A program made the position numbers and the translations under genes. Below the pieces are notes generated by a model, which had not been told where the DNA came from, did not search any database, and saw only the letters and a list, made by a program, of their open reading frames with translations. A DNA stretch of 64,000 bases from an uncultured Prevotellaceae bacterium (GTDB lineage: Bacteria; Bacteroidota; Bacteroidia; Bacteroidales; Bacteroidaceae): NCBI GenBank assembly GCA_900316685.1, contig ONDS01000003.1, forward strand, positions 1 through 64,000. The letters are read 5' to 3'. Of the stretch, positions 29,230 to 37,046 are shown one piece after another (positions within the stretch are counted from its first letter, which is position 1; each line of letters opens with the position of its first letter).

Positions 29230-31296
29230 ATGAAGACGAAGAAATCTTTGGTACAGCAGGTGCTCATGAGCATCCTTACCGCAGCGGTCATGACAGTGGG
29301 CGTAACAGCATGCAGCGATGATCTGACAATTGATGAGAACGTCAATAACGCTGAGATGTCTGATAACCAATTCTTCAAGGGCGACAAACCAGCCGATCCC
29401 ACCAGTGACGTAATGAGCGTAAGCGTAAAGGCCGACGTTCCGACCGCCGTACTTAGCAACTTTGACGAAAATTCCATGGGAGCGGCCCTGGCACGCAGAA
29501 TGCCATCCACTTCCACCTCGGTAAGCAGTGATACCCGCCTCATCTTAGTCAAGGGCAGTGATATCGCCACCCATTCCGGCAACATGAAGAAGTGGGCGAC
29601 AACCTATCTGAGTGGCGGTAGCATAGCCATTGAAAATCCTACCGGCAAACAACTGGAAACCTTGGCAAACGCCATGGAGAGGCAACTGGCAGCCGCCAAG
29701 ACAGCCCAGCTGACTGCTGACGGCGACATCGCCATCAAGTCACATGGCCAATACCACCACGGCAATACTTATGAGGGAGATTTGCTGAAAGTGCGCGTGC
29801 AGAATGTCAAGGCCCTTGCCTCTGAAGGTTCAGGAGTGAACGACACGGAGAATGGCAAAGTAGCCGAACTCGTCATCTTCGGTCCTGATGGCTACTACAT
29901 GTACTCTGCCAACGACAACGAAGGCACCACCAGCACCGACCAGGATGGCAACGTCAAGAATATGTCCGTCAAAGAAAGCCAGCAGCCCACGTCTTATACG
30001 AGCGGTCTGAAAGCAGACGGTGCAGCCATGTGGCTATCTGACAATGCGGAAAGACCCTTGATCAAAATGCGTCGCGTCAAGTCCAACAGTTCTGGGGTGG
30101 CAGGCATCAACGAGTTGATGAACTGCAGCGACCAATTCACGGTGGAAGGTGCTCTCTATACCCATGACTGGGAGAATAGCAGCGTGATGCGTCAGGGAAC
30201 CTTTACCACGACATATCGGATCTGGGGTGTCAACGATCATAGCAACAATGCCAATACGGACTACTACTACGTGAAGCAGAATTCCACGTTGCGCATAGGT
30301 GGCCAAAGATATAGTGGTGGCATGACTTACTACGACACCTTCTACTGGGGTAAATACGAGCCGAGGTGGTACTTCCAAGCCTCAAACTTTGAAAATGGCG
30401 ACAACTTGTATTACGGGTCGTGGCTCGACGAATATAAGACTTATATGGATCTGGCAGGTGCCGGCAACATCGTAGTGGAATATGCACTACCAGGCACCGA
30501 CAACAACAGCGGCAGTCAGTCTATCGCCATTGGCACCAGTCAGAGTGCATCGTTAAGCATCGGAGGCACATTCTCCGCCAGCCCTGGCGCTTCGCTCACC
30601 GGCGGATGGGCAGAAGGTTCATCGTTCACCATGACGACCACTACTACGGCTAAAGAACTGAAGGTGGTGAAGAATACAGATGGTACCAAGGTGACCTGGT
30701 CGTACCAGAATAGCCAGAAACCAAAACTCTACTCCAAGAGCGGCAAGATATGCCATAGCATCGTTCCCGATGCAGTAACCAACGATGTGGACGTAGAGAA
30801 CCAGGTATGTTGGTCGGTAAAGAACCCAAGCGGACGCTATACAATAAATGAATTTAACTTACGTACTATGGCATTCTTGACAAAAACCAAGGACGATGGC
30901 AAAAGATGGACGAACCATACATCCTGGCTTGAGGATACAGATAATTATACCCTTCTTGAGCCTAACCGCGCCGAGCAGACCTGGCACTTCGATGTCACGC
31001 CCTCGACATTAGGGCAGGAAGGACATAACGGCGACAAGCAGAAGCTGGCAGAGGCACTGATGACGCAGTTCCCCGAGGCATTCCAGACGCTCACCGTCGT
31101 AGCCGACCGCACCATTGACAGCGAGAACGCCATCCAGAAGGTCGTGGAGTATGCCAAGCAGCTGATCAACGACAAGAATGGTGGACGTACCATGCGCGAG
31201 TACGCTCTTGACCTCGGATGCAGTAATTACGTCATCCGCTGGTACTGCATGGACGGCACCCACAACGACTACGAACTGACCATCTCTTTACAATAA
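29230..31296 (+). CDS. Large surface lipoprotein, possibly leukocidin/beta-pore-toxin-like
   Basis: 688 aa from the ATG at 29230, which gives a clean lipoprotein signal ending VGVTACSDD; a longer frame from 29191 is less likely. Residues about 80-170 contain SDTRLILVKGSDI and a helical segment. Residues about 290-480 are rich in Ser, Thr, Gly and aromatic strands, with SQSASLSIGGTFSASPGAS and GWAEGSSFTMTTTTT. That alternation recalls the stem and barrel strands of leukocidin/hemolysin-type pore formers. The homology is an impression, not a demonstrated match. Its own promoter precedes it and an AraC-type regulator gene follows. Confidence 0.55.
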   Translation: MKTKKSLVQQVLMSILTAAVMTVGVTACSDDLTIDENVNNAEMSDNQFFKGDKPADPTSDVMSVSVKADVPTAVLSNFDENSMGAALARRMPSTSTSVSSDTRLILVKGSDIATHSGNMKKWATTYLSGGSIAIENPTGKQLETLANAMERQLAAAKTAQLTADGDIAIKSHGQYHHGNTYEGDLLKVRVQNVKALASEGSGVNDTENGKVAELVIFGPDGYYMYSANDNEGTTSTDQDGNVKNMSVKESQQPTSYTSGLKADGAAMWLSDNAERPLIKMRRVKSNSSGVAGINELMNCSDQFTVEGALYTHDWENSSVMRQGTFTTTYRIWGVNDHSNNANTDYYYVKQNSTLRIGGQRYSGGMTYYDTFYWGKYEPRWYFQASNFENGDNLYYGSWLDEYKTYMDLAGAGNIVVEYALPGTDNNSGSQSIAIGTSQSASLSIGGTFSASPGASLTGGWAEGSSFTMTTTTTAKELKVVKNTDGTKVTWSYQNSQKPKLYSKSGKICHSIVPDAVTNDVDVENQVCWSVKNPSGRYTINEFNLRTMAFLTKTKDDGKRWTNHTSWLEDTDNYTLLEPNRAEQTWHFDVTPSTLGQEGHNGDKQKLAEALMTQFPEAFQTLTVVADRTIDSENAIQKVVEYAKQLINDKNGGRTMREYALDLGCSNYVIRWYCMDGTHNDYELTISLQ

Positions 31297-31357
31297 TCAG
31301 TGACTCAGAGTGACTCAGACACTCCGCACTTGCTTGCCAGTGTTTGAGATAAAACGG

Positions 31358-31391
31358 AAAATGAGCGAAGTCTTTTTTCTTCGCTCATTTT
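31358..31391 (+). terminator. 12-13 bp perfect hairpin between lipoprotein and regulator genes
   Basis: AAAATGAGCGAA(G)/(C)TTCGCTCATTTT with a T-rich loop, followed by TTT. It can end the lipoprotein transcript. It also sits just upstream of the regulator's -7 box at 31396, so an operator role is possible. Confidence 0.7.
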
Positions 31392-31395
31392 TTAT

Positions 31396-31403
31396 TATCT
31401 TTG
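31396..31403 (+). promoter_or_regulatory. -7 box of the AraC-type regulator
   Basis: TATCTTTG, full consensus. The -33 position falls in the loop of the preceding hairpin and has TTTT rather than TTTG. The ATG follows at 31431. Confidence 0.55.
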
Positions 31404-31430
31404 CAAACAATAACCAAGAGGAGGTAATAT

Positions 31431-32003
31431 ATGACTCAACAAGAACAGGAGCAATTCGACTTCATGAAAGCCGAGGTGGAACGGCTGTCCGAGCAGAATA
31501 GACAACTGTCCGAAACTTGCCAACAGTTGGTTAGCTGTAACCTGGTGCTGGCGAAAAAGATGGACATCCACTATGAGATACGCAGGGGAGTGGAGTATCT
31601 GAGGTACTACATCAACAAGAGGAAAGAACTGCTTGACAAATATGATGCACGCACCGATGAGGAACTGCTCATCGTCATTGAGGGCAAGTTGGAAACGGGC
31701 GACATCAACCTGCCTCCGGAGTTCGGGCTGAAAGAGGTGGCCGAACTGGCTCATTGCACGCAGTCGCGCATCGTTGAGGCATTCAAGTCCTTGACCATCT
31801 ATGGCACCCTCGGCAACTATTTGGACTACTTGCGGTTGCTGAAGGCATTGCGTCTGCTGAAAACACATCCGAATTATAATGTTGAGGCGATTGCCAAAGA
31901 AGCAGGCTTCGTCTCCGTCCGTACCCTCAACCGCAAGATTCAAGAGGTCGTAGGCATGACACCAAGGCAGTTCCGCGACATGTGCACCATCGACGAGACA
32001 TAG
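31431..32003 (+). CDS. AraC-type HTH protein with an N-terminal coiled coil
   Basis: 190 aa. Residues 1-65 are a Glu/Gln/Leu-rich coiled coil, probably for dimerisation. Residues about 95-185 form a double helix-turn-helix of AraC/XylS type: GLKEVAELAHCTQSRIVEAF, then EAIAKEAGFVSVRTLNRKI and GMTPRQFRDM. No sugar-binding cupin domain is present, so this is not a classic AraC sugar sensor. Its target is unknown; the lipoprotein gene upstream is the obvious candidate by position. Confidence 0.75.
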   Translation: MTQQEQEQFDFMKAEVERLSEQNRQLSETCQQLVSCNLVLAKKMDIHYEIRRGVEYLRYYINKRKELLDKYDARTDEELLIVIEGKLETGDINLPPEFGLKEVAELAHCTQSRIVEAFKSLTIYGTLGNYLDYLRLLKALRLLKTHPNYNVEAIAKEAGFVSVRTLNRKIQEVVGMTPRQFRDMCTIDET

Positions 32004-32060
32004 AATGAGTGACGAAAACGAACCAAACGAACACGAATCAGACGAATCGACACGAATAAC

Positions 32061-32193
32061 TTTTTTTCATAACTACGAATTGCACTAATTACACAAATTG
32101 GACGAATAGATTATTACAATCCTTTTCCTGAGAAATTATTCACATTATTCATATTTCTTTCATAACTACCAATTACTCTAATTACACAAATTG
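32061..32193. repeat. Two copies of a ~38-bp AT-rich intergenic repeat
   Basis: TTTCATAACTACnAATT followed by CTAATTACACAAATTG occurs at 32061-32100 and 32156-32193 with a few mismatches. A related 9-bp-period motif is at 88-240. Confidence 0.75.
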
Positions 32194-32214
32194 ATTTTGG
32201 CGAATTGGACAAGA

Positions 32215-32315
32215 CGCTCAACACTAAACATTCAACACTAAACGCTCAACACTAAACATTCAACACTAAACACTCAACACTAAACACTAAACACTAAACA
32301 TTCAACACTCAACAT
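32215..32315. repeat. Long CACTAAA/CACTCAA 7-bp array
   Basis: About 14 units of CRCTMAA/CATTCAA over 101 bp, the longest block of this family here. Its right edge abuts the gene remnant at 32319. The rest of the 32004-32722 gap holds the 38-bp repeats, the remnant and a promoter. Confidence 0.9.
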
Positions 32316-32318
32316 TTT

Positions 32319-32495
32319 AGCGACCTAAGGGCCGCACGGGCGGGCACGGCCATCGCAAAGTATGTGAAAAGCCATTACAAGGGTCAGGTGATCACCAAGT
32401 TCGACAAGGAACGCCACGGCTTCGATGTGAAACTGTCTAACGGCATGGAGCTGAAGTTCAGCCGAAGTGGAGCCTTCATAGGAATCGACGACTAA
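32319..32495 (+). pseudogene. C-terminal remnant of a PepSY-like protein gene
   Basis: An open frame without a start codon runs into AIAKYVKSHYKGQV, VKLSNGMELKFSRSGAF and a TAA at 32493-32495. This resembles the C-terminal subdomain of the small PepSY-like exported proteins of Bacteroidales. The 5' part is missing. The bases at 32331-32350 resemble the GC-rich palindrome at 34316-34344, and the CACTAAA array lies directly upstream. I read it as a truncated gene; a lost signal peptide is expected but not seen. Confidence 0.5.
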
Positions 32496-32671
32496 CCTTC
32501 ATTTATCATATAACAATCAATGCATTCTTTTCAGTTTTCCTATCAAAAGGCGATGTCCACTTGGGCATCGCCTTTACACATATCATCCAGAAAGTGCATT
32601 ATTTGGTGGACTATAAGGCCTCTTTTATAAAATAACACGACCCATTTTCGTCGTTTCTCCTTTATTCTTCG

Positions 32672-32679
32672 TATATTTG
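32672..32679 (+). promoter_or_regulatory. -7 box upstream of the 226-aa secreted protein
   Basis: TATATTTG, full consensus, 43 bp before the ATG at 32723. Only a TTTTCG sits near the -33 position. Confidence 0.5.
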
Positions 32680-32722
32680 CAACGACAATAATTCATCATT
32701 ACTATAAACGAAAAAGAGCGAC

Positions 32723-33403
32723 ATGAAAAAACTATTTCTCACTATGGCCCTGTTTTCCTTGGTGGTTTCTGGTATGAACGCCCAGAAAGTCCAATTGGTG
32801 AAACTGGCCGACACGCCCCACAAAGCCCAAGGCTTGGAGGTGGCGCTGACACAGGATGGCATATTGGCAGTGGAGGCTCGCATCATGGCCCATGGCGAGC
32901 TGCAACAAAGCATCACCGACGAGGATGGCCTGTGCACCGACTGGTACAACCAAAGCGAGCAGGAGCTGGTGCATTTCCTCGATGCCAACTTCGACGGCTA
33001 TCTCGACATCTTCATCGGTCCGGGTGAGTCGCGCACCTACAGTTCCCTGTTGCTGTGGAGCCCTTCCAACAATCGCTATGAACGCATGGGGTCATTGGGT
33101 GAGCCTGGCTGGCAGAACCCCCTGTTCAGCCCTAATGAGAAGGCGGTCTACATGGGCGGGTCGAATAGTGCCTGGGAATTTGGTTTCACCAAGTATGTGT
33201 GGCGCGGCAAACGCCTGGTGGTGGTGGAAGAGTTGGAATACGTGAGAGACCTCAAGGACTACAACCGCAATTTCCCCGGCAGCCGCAAGAGCCATGCCAT
33301 CGTCATCAAGGATGCCAACGGACGGGTGAAGGCGAGCACCAACAACCTCAAGTCGCTGCCCGACAACTGGCAGAAGGTGATCAACGCCACCCTGCAACAA
33401 TAA
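32723..33403 (+). CDS. Secreted protein with an FG-GAP/EF-like repeat, unknown function
   Basis: 226 aa. The signal peptide is residues 1-20 (SGMNA-QKVQ). The segment LDANFDGYLDIFIGPGESRTYSSLLLW near residue 90 looks like a calcium-binding DxDGxxD loop in an integrin-alpha or FG-GAP type repeat, as in XAC2610-related proteins. It is predicted to be periplasmic or exported. It is a single-gene unit with its own -7 box and a terminator-like hairpin after it. The function is not known. Confidence 0.65.
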   Translation: MKKLFLTMALFSLVVSGMNAQKVQLVKLADTPHKAQGLEVALTQDGILAVEARIMAHGELQQSITDEDGLCTDWYNQSEQELVHFLDANFDGYLDIFIGPGESRTYSSLLLWSPSNNRYERMGSLGEPGWQNPLFSPNEKAVYMGGSNSAWEFGFTKYVWRGKRLVVVEELEYVRDLKDYNRNFPGSRKSHAIVIKDANGRVKASTNNLKSLPDNWQKVINATLQQ

Positions 33404-33420
33404 TACTCGTGAAAAAATCC

Positions 33421-33819
33421 TTAGAGGACCGACGAAGAGCGTTGGTCCTCTTTGCTTTTAATACTCTTGAAGAGCATGGTGAGCAGACAAGCCACCAAAG
33501 CCGCCGATGAGGCGCATACGCCTCCGGTGAGCAAGGTATCAAGGTCTTGGGGCATTGCATCAAGTATGAAATAAGCCAAGGTGCAGGTCATGAGAGCGGT
33601 GAGCACCCACCCCATCAGCACCTTGTGCGAGGGTGCCACACTACAGCCTACGTGCATATAGACCAGTCCACCGAGGAACCCTCCGCCGAAGAAAACAGCA
33701 TACCACAACGAAGGTCCGTAGATGGCAAGTTGCGACAACACGTAAAACACCAAGAACAACACACCGACCCCTATGGCGGCGGCCAGGGGTATAGCCAGTA
33801 TCCAACGAATGATAGACAT
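33421..33819 (-). CDS. Small integral membrane protein of unknown function
   Basis: 132 aa with about four hydrophobic helices (residues 5-28, 35-58, 66-88, 98-116) and a charged, Ser-rich C-terminus. No family recognised. On its own strand a perfect TATTTTTG -7 box lies at 33912-33905 with a GTTG 20 bp further upstream. Its last codons lie within a hairpin shared with the convergent upstream gene. Confidence 0.55.
   Translation of the reverse strand: MSIIRWILAIPLAAAIGVGVLFLVFYVLSQLAIYGPSLWYAVFFGGGFLGGLVYMHVGCSVAPSHKVLMGWVLTALMTCTLAYFILDAMPQDLDTLLTGGVCASSAALVACLLTMLFKSIKSKEDQRSSSVL
33423..33455. terminator. Shared hairpin between convergent genes
   Basis: AGAGGACC at 33423-33430 pairs with GGTCCTCT at 33444-33451, followed by TTTGCTTTT on the plus strand. 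The stem includes the final codons of the minus-strand gene. Confidence 0.7.
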
Positions 33820-33825
33820 GTTGAG

Positions 33826-33848
33826 TTAAAGTTAAGAGTTAAGAAATA
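33826..33848. repeat. TTAAGAG 7-bp array
   Basis: GAGTTAAAGTTAAGAGTTAA just upstream of the minus-strand membrane-protein gene. The same family occurs at 52458-52513, 59261-59295 and 59362-59393. Confidence 0.6.
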
Positions 33849-34042
33849 AGGAAATGCGTCTCTGGAAGGGTGTTCCGAAACGAAGGGATACCCTTTATTT
33901 TCTGCAAAAATACGTAAATATTATGAGGCTGGCAACTTTTTGCCAGTTTTTATCTTTGCCACAAGGGGAAAAGACGTTGGCACATGGAATAATGGATAAA
34001 AAAGGGATAAAAACGGAAAAAACACAAAAAAAAGCCAAATCA

Positions 34043-34074
34043 TTTGGTGGTTTCGGGAAAAAGCAGTACTTTTG
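34043..34074 (+). promoter_or_regulatory. Consensus promoter of tRNA-Lys
   Basis: TTTG at 34043-34046, 20-bp spacer, TACTTTTG at 34067-34074. Both boxes are perfect. Confidence 0.88.
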
Positions 34075-34096
34075 CACTCGCTTTTAGCAAAATGGA

Positions 34097-34169
34097 GATC
34101 CGTTAGCTCAGTTGGTAGAGCACAACACTTTTAATGTTGGGGTCTTGGGTTCGAGCCCCAAACGGATCA
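34097..34169 (+). tRNA. tRNA-Lys (anticodon UUU)
   Basis: 73 nt. Acceptor stem GATCCGT/ACGGATC with discriminator A, D stem GCTC/GAGC, anticodon stem CAACA/TGTTG with loop CTTTTAA (anticodon TTT), T stem TTGGG/CCCAA with TTCGAGC. The 3' CCA is not encoded. Promoter and terminator flank it closely, so it is a single-gene unit. Confidence 0.97.
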
Positions 34170-34193
34170 CTTCTATAAAAACACACTATGATA

Positions 34194-34230
34194 AAATCCC
34201 TGACACTCATCGGAGTATCAGGGATTTTTA
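34194..34230 (+). terminator. Terminator of tRNA-Lys
   Basis: AAATCCCTGA-ACTC stem pairing with GAGT-TCAGGGATTT, short loop, followed by T-rich sequence. Confidence 0.88.
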
Positions 34231-34315
34231 TATTGCTTAAGAGTTAAATATCCAACTTCCGCAGGCTCCAGCTGTAAGTAGTGGAGGAGTGAAGACAAAC
34301 CCACACAAACCACTT

Positions 34316-34344
34316 GCGGGCGGGCACGGTGGCACCGCCCCTAC
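34316..34344. repeat. GC-rich palindrome (GGGCGG..CCGCCC)
   Basis: GCGGGCGGGCACGGTGGCAC then CGCCCCTAC, a potential hairpin with GGGCGG/CCGCCC arms. CGGGCGGGCACGG is shared with the left end of the remnant at 32319, suggesting a dispersed element. Confidence 0.5.
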
Positions 34345-34374
34345 ACAAATCAATACTTTTGAAGTGTTTTTATC

Positions 34375-35496
34375 TCACTTTTTCCCTTTCTTCGGTATCG
34401 CAGGCGGAGTCTCACCTACGGTTTCTTCCTCCGTCTCGCGCGTCACATAACGTTGGTAGTAGGCGATGAGCAAGGTGGTGAGCGGCAACGCTATGATCAG
34501 TCCGATGAAGCCGAGCAGCGAACCCCAGACCGAGATGGAGAGCAGGAGCACGGCAGGATTGAGTCGCATGGCCTTACCCATGATCTTAGGCGTGACGATG
34601 AGATCGGTGATGAGCTGCACGATGGCGAACACCAAAACCGCCGTTCCGAAGATCATCCAGAAGTTGCCCCCCGTGTCCGCCGCCTTGAGCAGAGCGAGGA
34701 TGGCCGTGGGGATGAGCGCCAGGGTGTGGAGATAAGGCACCATATCCATGATGCCGATGAGTATGCCCAGACCGATGGCCATGGGGAAATCGATGATGGT
34801 GAACCCAATACAGAACATGATGCCCATACAGAGCGCCACCATACCCTGTCCGCGGATATAGTTGTTGAGCTCACGTTCCACATCCTGCATCAACTCCGAC
34901 CAGAACGGCCTGTTCTTCTTAGGGAATATCTTGATCCAGTTGGCGGAGAGGTATTCATAGTCGAGCAGTATGAAGAACATATATAATAAGGTGATACCCG
35001 AGGCGATGATGCTGATGATGACGTTGGCCGTCTTGCCGAGGACGGAGAACAGTTGTGGCATGGCCGTCTTCAGCGCCTCCCCCATGTCGCCACTGGTGAA
35101 GAACCGTTCGATAATGGCATTGTTTTCGAGCATCCAGTTGCGCACCATGTCGGGAAAATCATTGATGTGTGCCGCCTGATGAATATAATTGATGATGATC
35201 TTGCCCAGTTTCTCAAACTGCTCCACCATGGGCGGTATGATGAGATAGATGACCCCACCCACCACCGCCGTGACGAAGATGAGCGTGACGATGATGGAGA
35301 GGAAACGTGTGGGCACGTGCAGCTTGTATTGCACGAACTTGACAAGGGGATAGAGCAGGTAGGCCAGGAGCCATGCCACGAAGAAGGGCAGTAGCACCCC
35401 GCTCAGTCTGTTCAGCAGGAACAACACCGCCAAAACGACGAGTGCGGTGAGCGCCCATCGTATGAAGCGGTCGAAGGTTATTTTTTGTTCAATCAT
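34375..35496 (-). CDS. AI-2E family transporter (PerM/YdiK-like membrane protein)
   Basis: 373 aa with about eight hydrophobic segments and the family's long central non-membrane region. Conserved PYLHTLALIPTAILAL near residue 250 and the C-terminal GSLLGFIGLIIALPLTTLLIAYYQRYV support the assignment. The name AI-2E (formerly UPF0118) does not establish quorum-signal export; some relatives are Na+/H+ antiporters or permeases of unknown substrate. It lies downstream of tdk on the same strand. The C-terminus is a charged Pro/Lys tail. Confidence 0.85.
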   Translation of the reverse strand: MIEQKITFDRFIRWALTALVVLAVLFLLNRLSGVLLPFFVAWLLAYLLYPLVKFVQYKLHVPTRFLSIIVTLIFVTAVVGGVIYLIIPPMVEQFEKLGKIIINYIHQAAHINDFPDMVRNWMLENNAIIERFFTSGDMGEALKTAMPQLFSVLGKTANVIISIIASGITLLYMFFILLDYEYLSANWIKIFPKKNRPFWSELMQDVERELNNYIRGQGMVALCMGIMFCIGFTIIDFPMAIGLGILIGIMDMVPYLHTLALIPTAILALLKAADTGGNFWMIFGTAVLVFAIVQLITDLIVTPKIMGKAMRLNPAVLLLSISVWGSLLGFIGLIIALPLTTLLIAYYQRYVTRETEEETVGETPPAIPKKGKK

Positions 35497-35508
35497 TTAT
35501 TTTATTTT

Positions 35509-35543
35509 AGGAGTTCGGGAGTTCAGGAGTTCAGGAGTTCAGG
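35509..35543. repeat. 8-bp array, CAGGAGTT family
   Basis: AGGAGTTC, GGGAGTTC, AGGAGTTC, AGGAGTTC between AI-2E gene start and tdk. The reverse complement (CTGAACTC) resembles the array at 52585-52646. Confidence 0.75.
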
Positions 35544-35569
35544 CAATAGTTTGTGGGGGATTACGGGAT

Positions 35570-35593
35570 TCGTTATTACGTTATTACGTTATT
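35570..35593. repeat. 8-bp array, GTTATTAC family
   Basis: CGTTATTACGTTATTACGTTATTT, the reverse complement of the GTAATAAC family found at 20316-20370. Confidence 0.75.
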
Positions 35594-35595
35594 TC

Positions 35596-35630
35596 GGCAC
35601 TCGGCACTCGTCACTCGTCACTCGTCACTC
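35596..35630. repeat. Stop-anchored 7-bp array, GAGTGAC family
   Basis: On the minus strand: GAGTGAC three times, then GAGTGCC twice. The TGA of the first unit (35627-35625) is the tdk stop codon. Confidence 0.85.
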
Positions 35631-36191
35631 ATCCGCTATCGCCTTTTGGTAACATTCGCGGCAGAGAGGCTCATATTCACCCACCTCGCCGAGCAGGACG
35701 AGCTTGTCGTCGCTGACGATACGGTGGCTCACATACGCCAGGTTGCCGCACTTCACGCAGATGGCGTGCACCTTGGTCACATCGTCGGCAATGGCGCACA
35801 AGCCCGGCATCGGTCCGAAGGGCACACCCTTGAAATCCATGTCGAGTCCCGCGACAATCACCCTGACACCCCTATTGGCCAAGGTGTTGCACACATCGAT
35901 GAGTCCCATGTCGAGGAACTGCGCCTCGTCGATGCCCACCACGTCGATATCCGAGGAGAGCAGCAGTATCGACGAACTGCTGTCCACCGGTGTGCTCATG
36001 ATGGAATGTTGGTCGTGGCTGACCACTTCTTCCTCTGAATAGCGCGTGTCGATGGCCGGTTTAAAAATCTCCACTCTCTGCTTGGCGAATTTCGCCCTTT
36101 TGAGCCGCCGTATCAGTTCCTCGGTCTTTCCCGAGAACATGGAGCCGCATACCACTTCTATGCGCCCTTGTCGTCTTGATTCACCCGTCAT
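35625..36191 (-). CDS. tdk: Thymidine kinase
   Basis: 188 aa from the ATG at 36191. It phosphorylates thymidine in the salvage pathway. P-loop [15 protein letters not shown] is near residue 16, the IDEAQF motif is near 88, and a zinc-binding Cys set (CVKCGN, CRECYQ) is in the C-terminal part, as in type II kinases. An ATG 21 bp upstream is in frame, but the promoter (-7 at 36217-36210) would start transcription after it, so the internal start is preferred. The stop codon lies within a tandem array. Confidence 0.95.
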   Translation of the reverse strand: MTGESRRQGRIEVVCGSMFSGKTEELIRRLKRAKFAKQRVEIFKPAIDTRYSEEEVVSHDQHSIMSTPVDSSSSILLLSSDIDVVGIDEAQFLDMGLIDVCNTLANRGVRVIVAGLDMDFKGVPFGPMPGLCAIADDVTKVHAICVKCGNLAYVSHRIVSDDKLVLLGEVGEYEPLCRECYQKAIADE

Positions 36192-36209
36192 ATCTTGTTC
36201 TTTTGGATG

Positions 36210-36241
36210 CAAAAATACAAAGACGTTTTAAAAATTGCAAA
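36210..36241 (-). promoter_or_regulatory. Consensus promoter of tdk
   Basis: Minus strand: TTTG at 36241-36238, 20-bp spacer, TATTTTTG at 36217-36210. It decides the tdk start. Confidence 0.85.
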
Positions 36242-36256
36242 GAAATGCCCTTATTT

Positions 36257-36288
36257 TTTGTTGGTAAAGATTATTTCAACTATATTTG
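36257..36288 (+). promoter_or_regulatory. Consensus promoter of rsmI
   Basis: TTTG at 36257-36260, 20-bp spacer, TATATTTG at 36281-36288. Only 8 bp separate the -7 box from the ATG, so the message should be leaderless or nearly so. Confidence 0.85.
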
Positions 36289-36296
36289 CGCCGTTT

Positions 36297-37046
36297 ATGG
36301 GCACACTGTATATCATACCCACCCCTGTGGGCAATCTCGAAGACATGACCTTCCGTGCCATCCGCCTATTGAAAGAGGTGGGATTGGTGTTGGCTGAGGA
36401 CACCCGCACATCGGCGGTCCTGCTGAAACATTTCGACATCAGCAACCACCTGCAGTCGCACCACAAGTACAATGAGCACGGCACCAGTGCCTCGGTCATC
36501 GAGCGCCTGAAGGGAGGCATGGATGTGGCCCTGATCAGCGATGCGGGCACCCCCGGCATCAGCGACCCGGGTTTTTTCCTGGTGCGCGAGGCTGTGGAGG
36601 CGGGCATTGAGGTGCAATGCCTGCCCGGCAGCACCGCTTTCGTCCCGGCCCTTGTCGCCTCGGGGCTCCCTTGCGACCGGTTCTGCTTCGAAGGTTTCCT
36701 TCCACAGAAGAAAGGTCGCATGAGCCGCTTGCAGGCCCTCGCCGATGAGACACGCACCATGGTGTTCTATGAGTCGCCTTATCGCCTGGTGAAATTGCTC
36801 ACACAATTAGGCGAGGCGTTCGGTCGAGAGCGCAGGGCCTCGGTGTCACGCGAGATCTCCAAGGTACACGAAGAGACCGTCAGGGGCACCTTAGGTGAGT
36901 TGGAAACCCATTTCACCGCCACCCCACCCCGTGGCGAGATCGTGGTGGTGGTAGGAGGTAACACCCACACTGACACCCACCCCGGCCCTCCCGGAGGGAG
37001 GGAGTTAAAAAGCTCTAATAAAAAGACAACAACATATCAGCAATGA
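36297..37046 (+). CDS. rsmI: 16S rRNA 2'-O-ribose C1402 methyltransferase
   Basis: 249 aa. It methylates C1402 of 16S rRNA using S-adenosylmethionine. The start MGTLYIIPTPVGNLEDM is canonical; the longer upstream frame runs through the promoter and is rejected. Motifs: AEDTRTS near residue 34, DAGTPGISDPG near 81, PGSTAFVPALVASGLP near 108. The core ends at GEIVVVVGG. The last ~28 residues (THTDTHPGPPGG and onward) are encoded by a GC-rich intergenic-type palindrome, so the tail may be captured repeat. The stop overlaps the next gene by 4 bp. Confidence 0.94.
   Translation: MGTLYIIPTPVGNLEDMTFRAIRLLKEVGLVLAEDTRTSAVLLKHFDISNHLQSHHKYNEHGTSASVIERLKGGMDVALISDAGTPGISDPGFFLVREAVEAGIEVQCLPGSTAFVPALVASGLPCDRFCFEGFLPQKKGRMSRLQALADETRTMVFYESPYRLVKLLTQLGEAFGRERRASVSREISKVHEETVRGTLGELETHFTATPPRGEIVVVVGGNTHTDTHPGPPGGRELKSSNKKTTTYQQ
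36974..37008. repeat. GC-rich REP-like palindrome inside the rsmI 3' end
   Basis: ACACCCACCCCGG then CCCTCCCGGAGGGAGGGAG. Close relatives lie at 8584-8615 and 49961-49991, both outside genes. Confidence 0.6.

Noticed and set aside
32215-32315. CRISPR array
   Set aside because: Units are 7 bp with no spacers, and no cas genes are present. The same applies to the arrays at 41528, 49992 and 52458.
33854-34087. 77-aa open frame upstream of tRNA-Lys
   Set aside because: It overlaps the promoters of both neighbours, is Lys-rich without a recognisable pattern, and has no family.
34453-34986. 177-aa open frame on the plus strand
   Set aside because: Antisense to the AI-2E transporter gene, with a His/Glu/Gln-rich composition typical of antisense translation.
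36195-36296. N-terminal extension of RsmI
   Set aside because: The extra 34 residues would be read from the promoter region itself, and the family's canonical start is at 36297.
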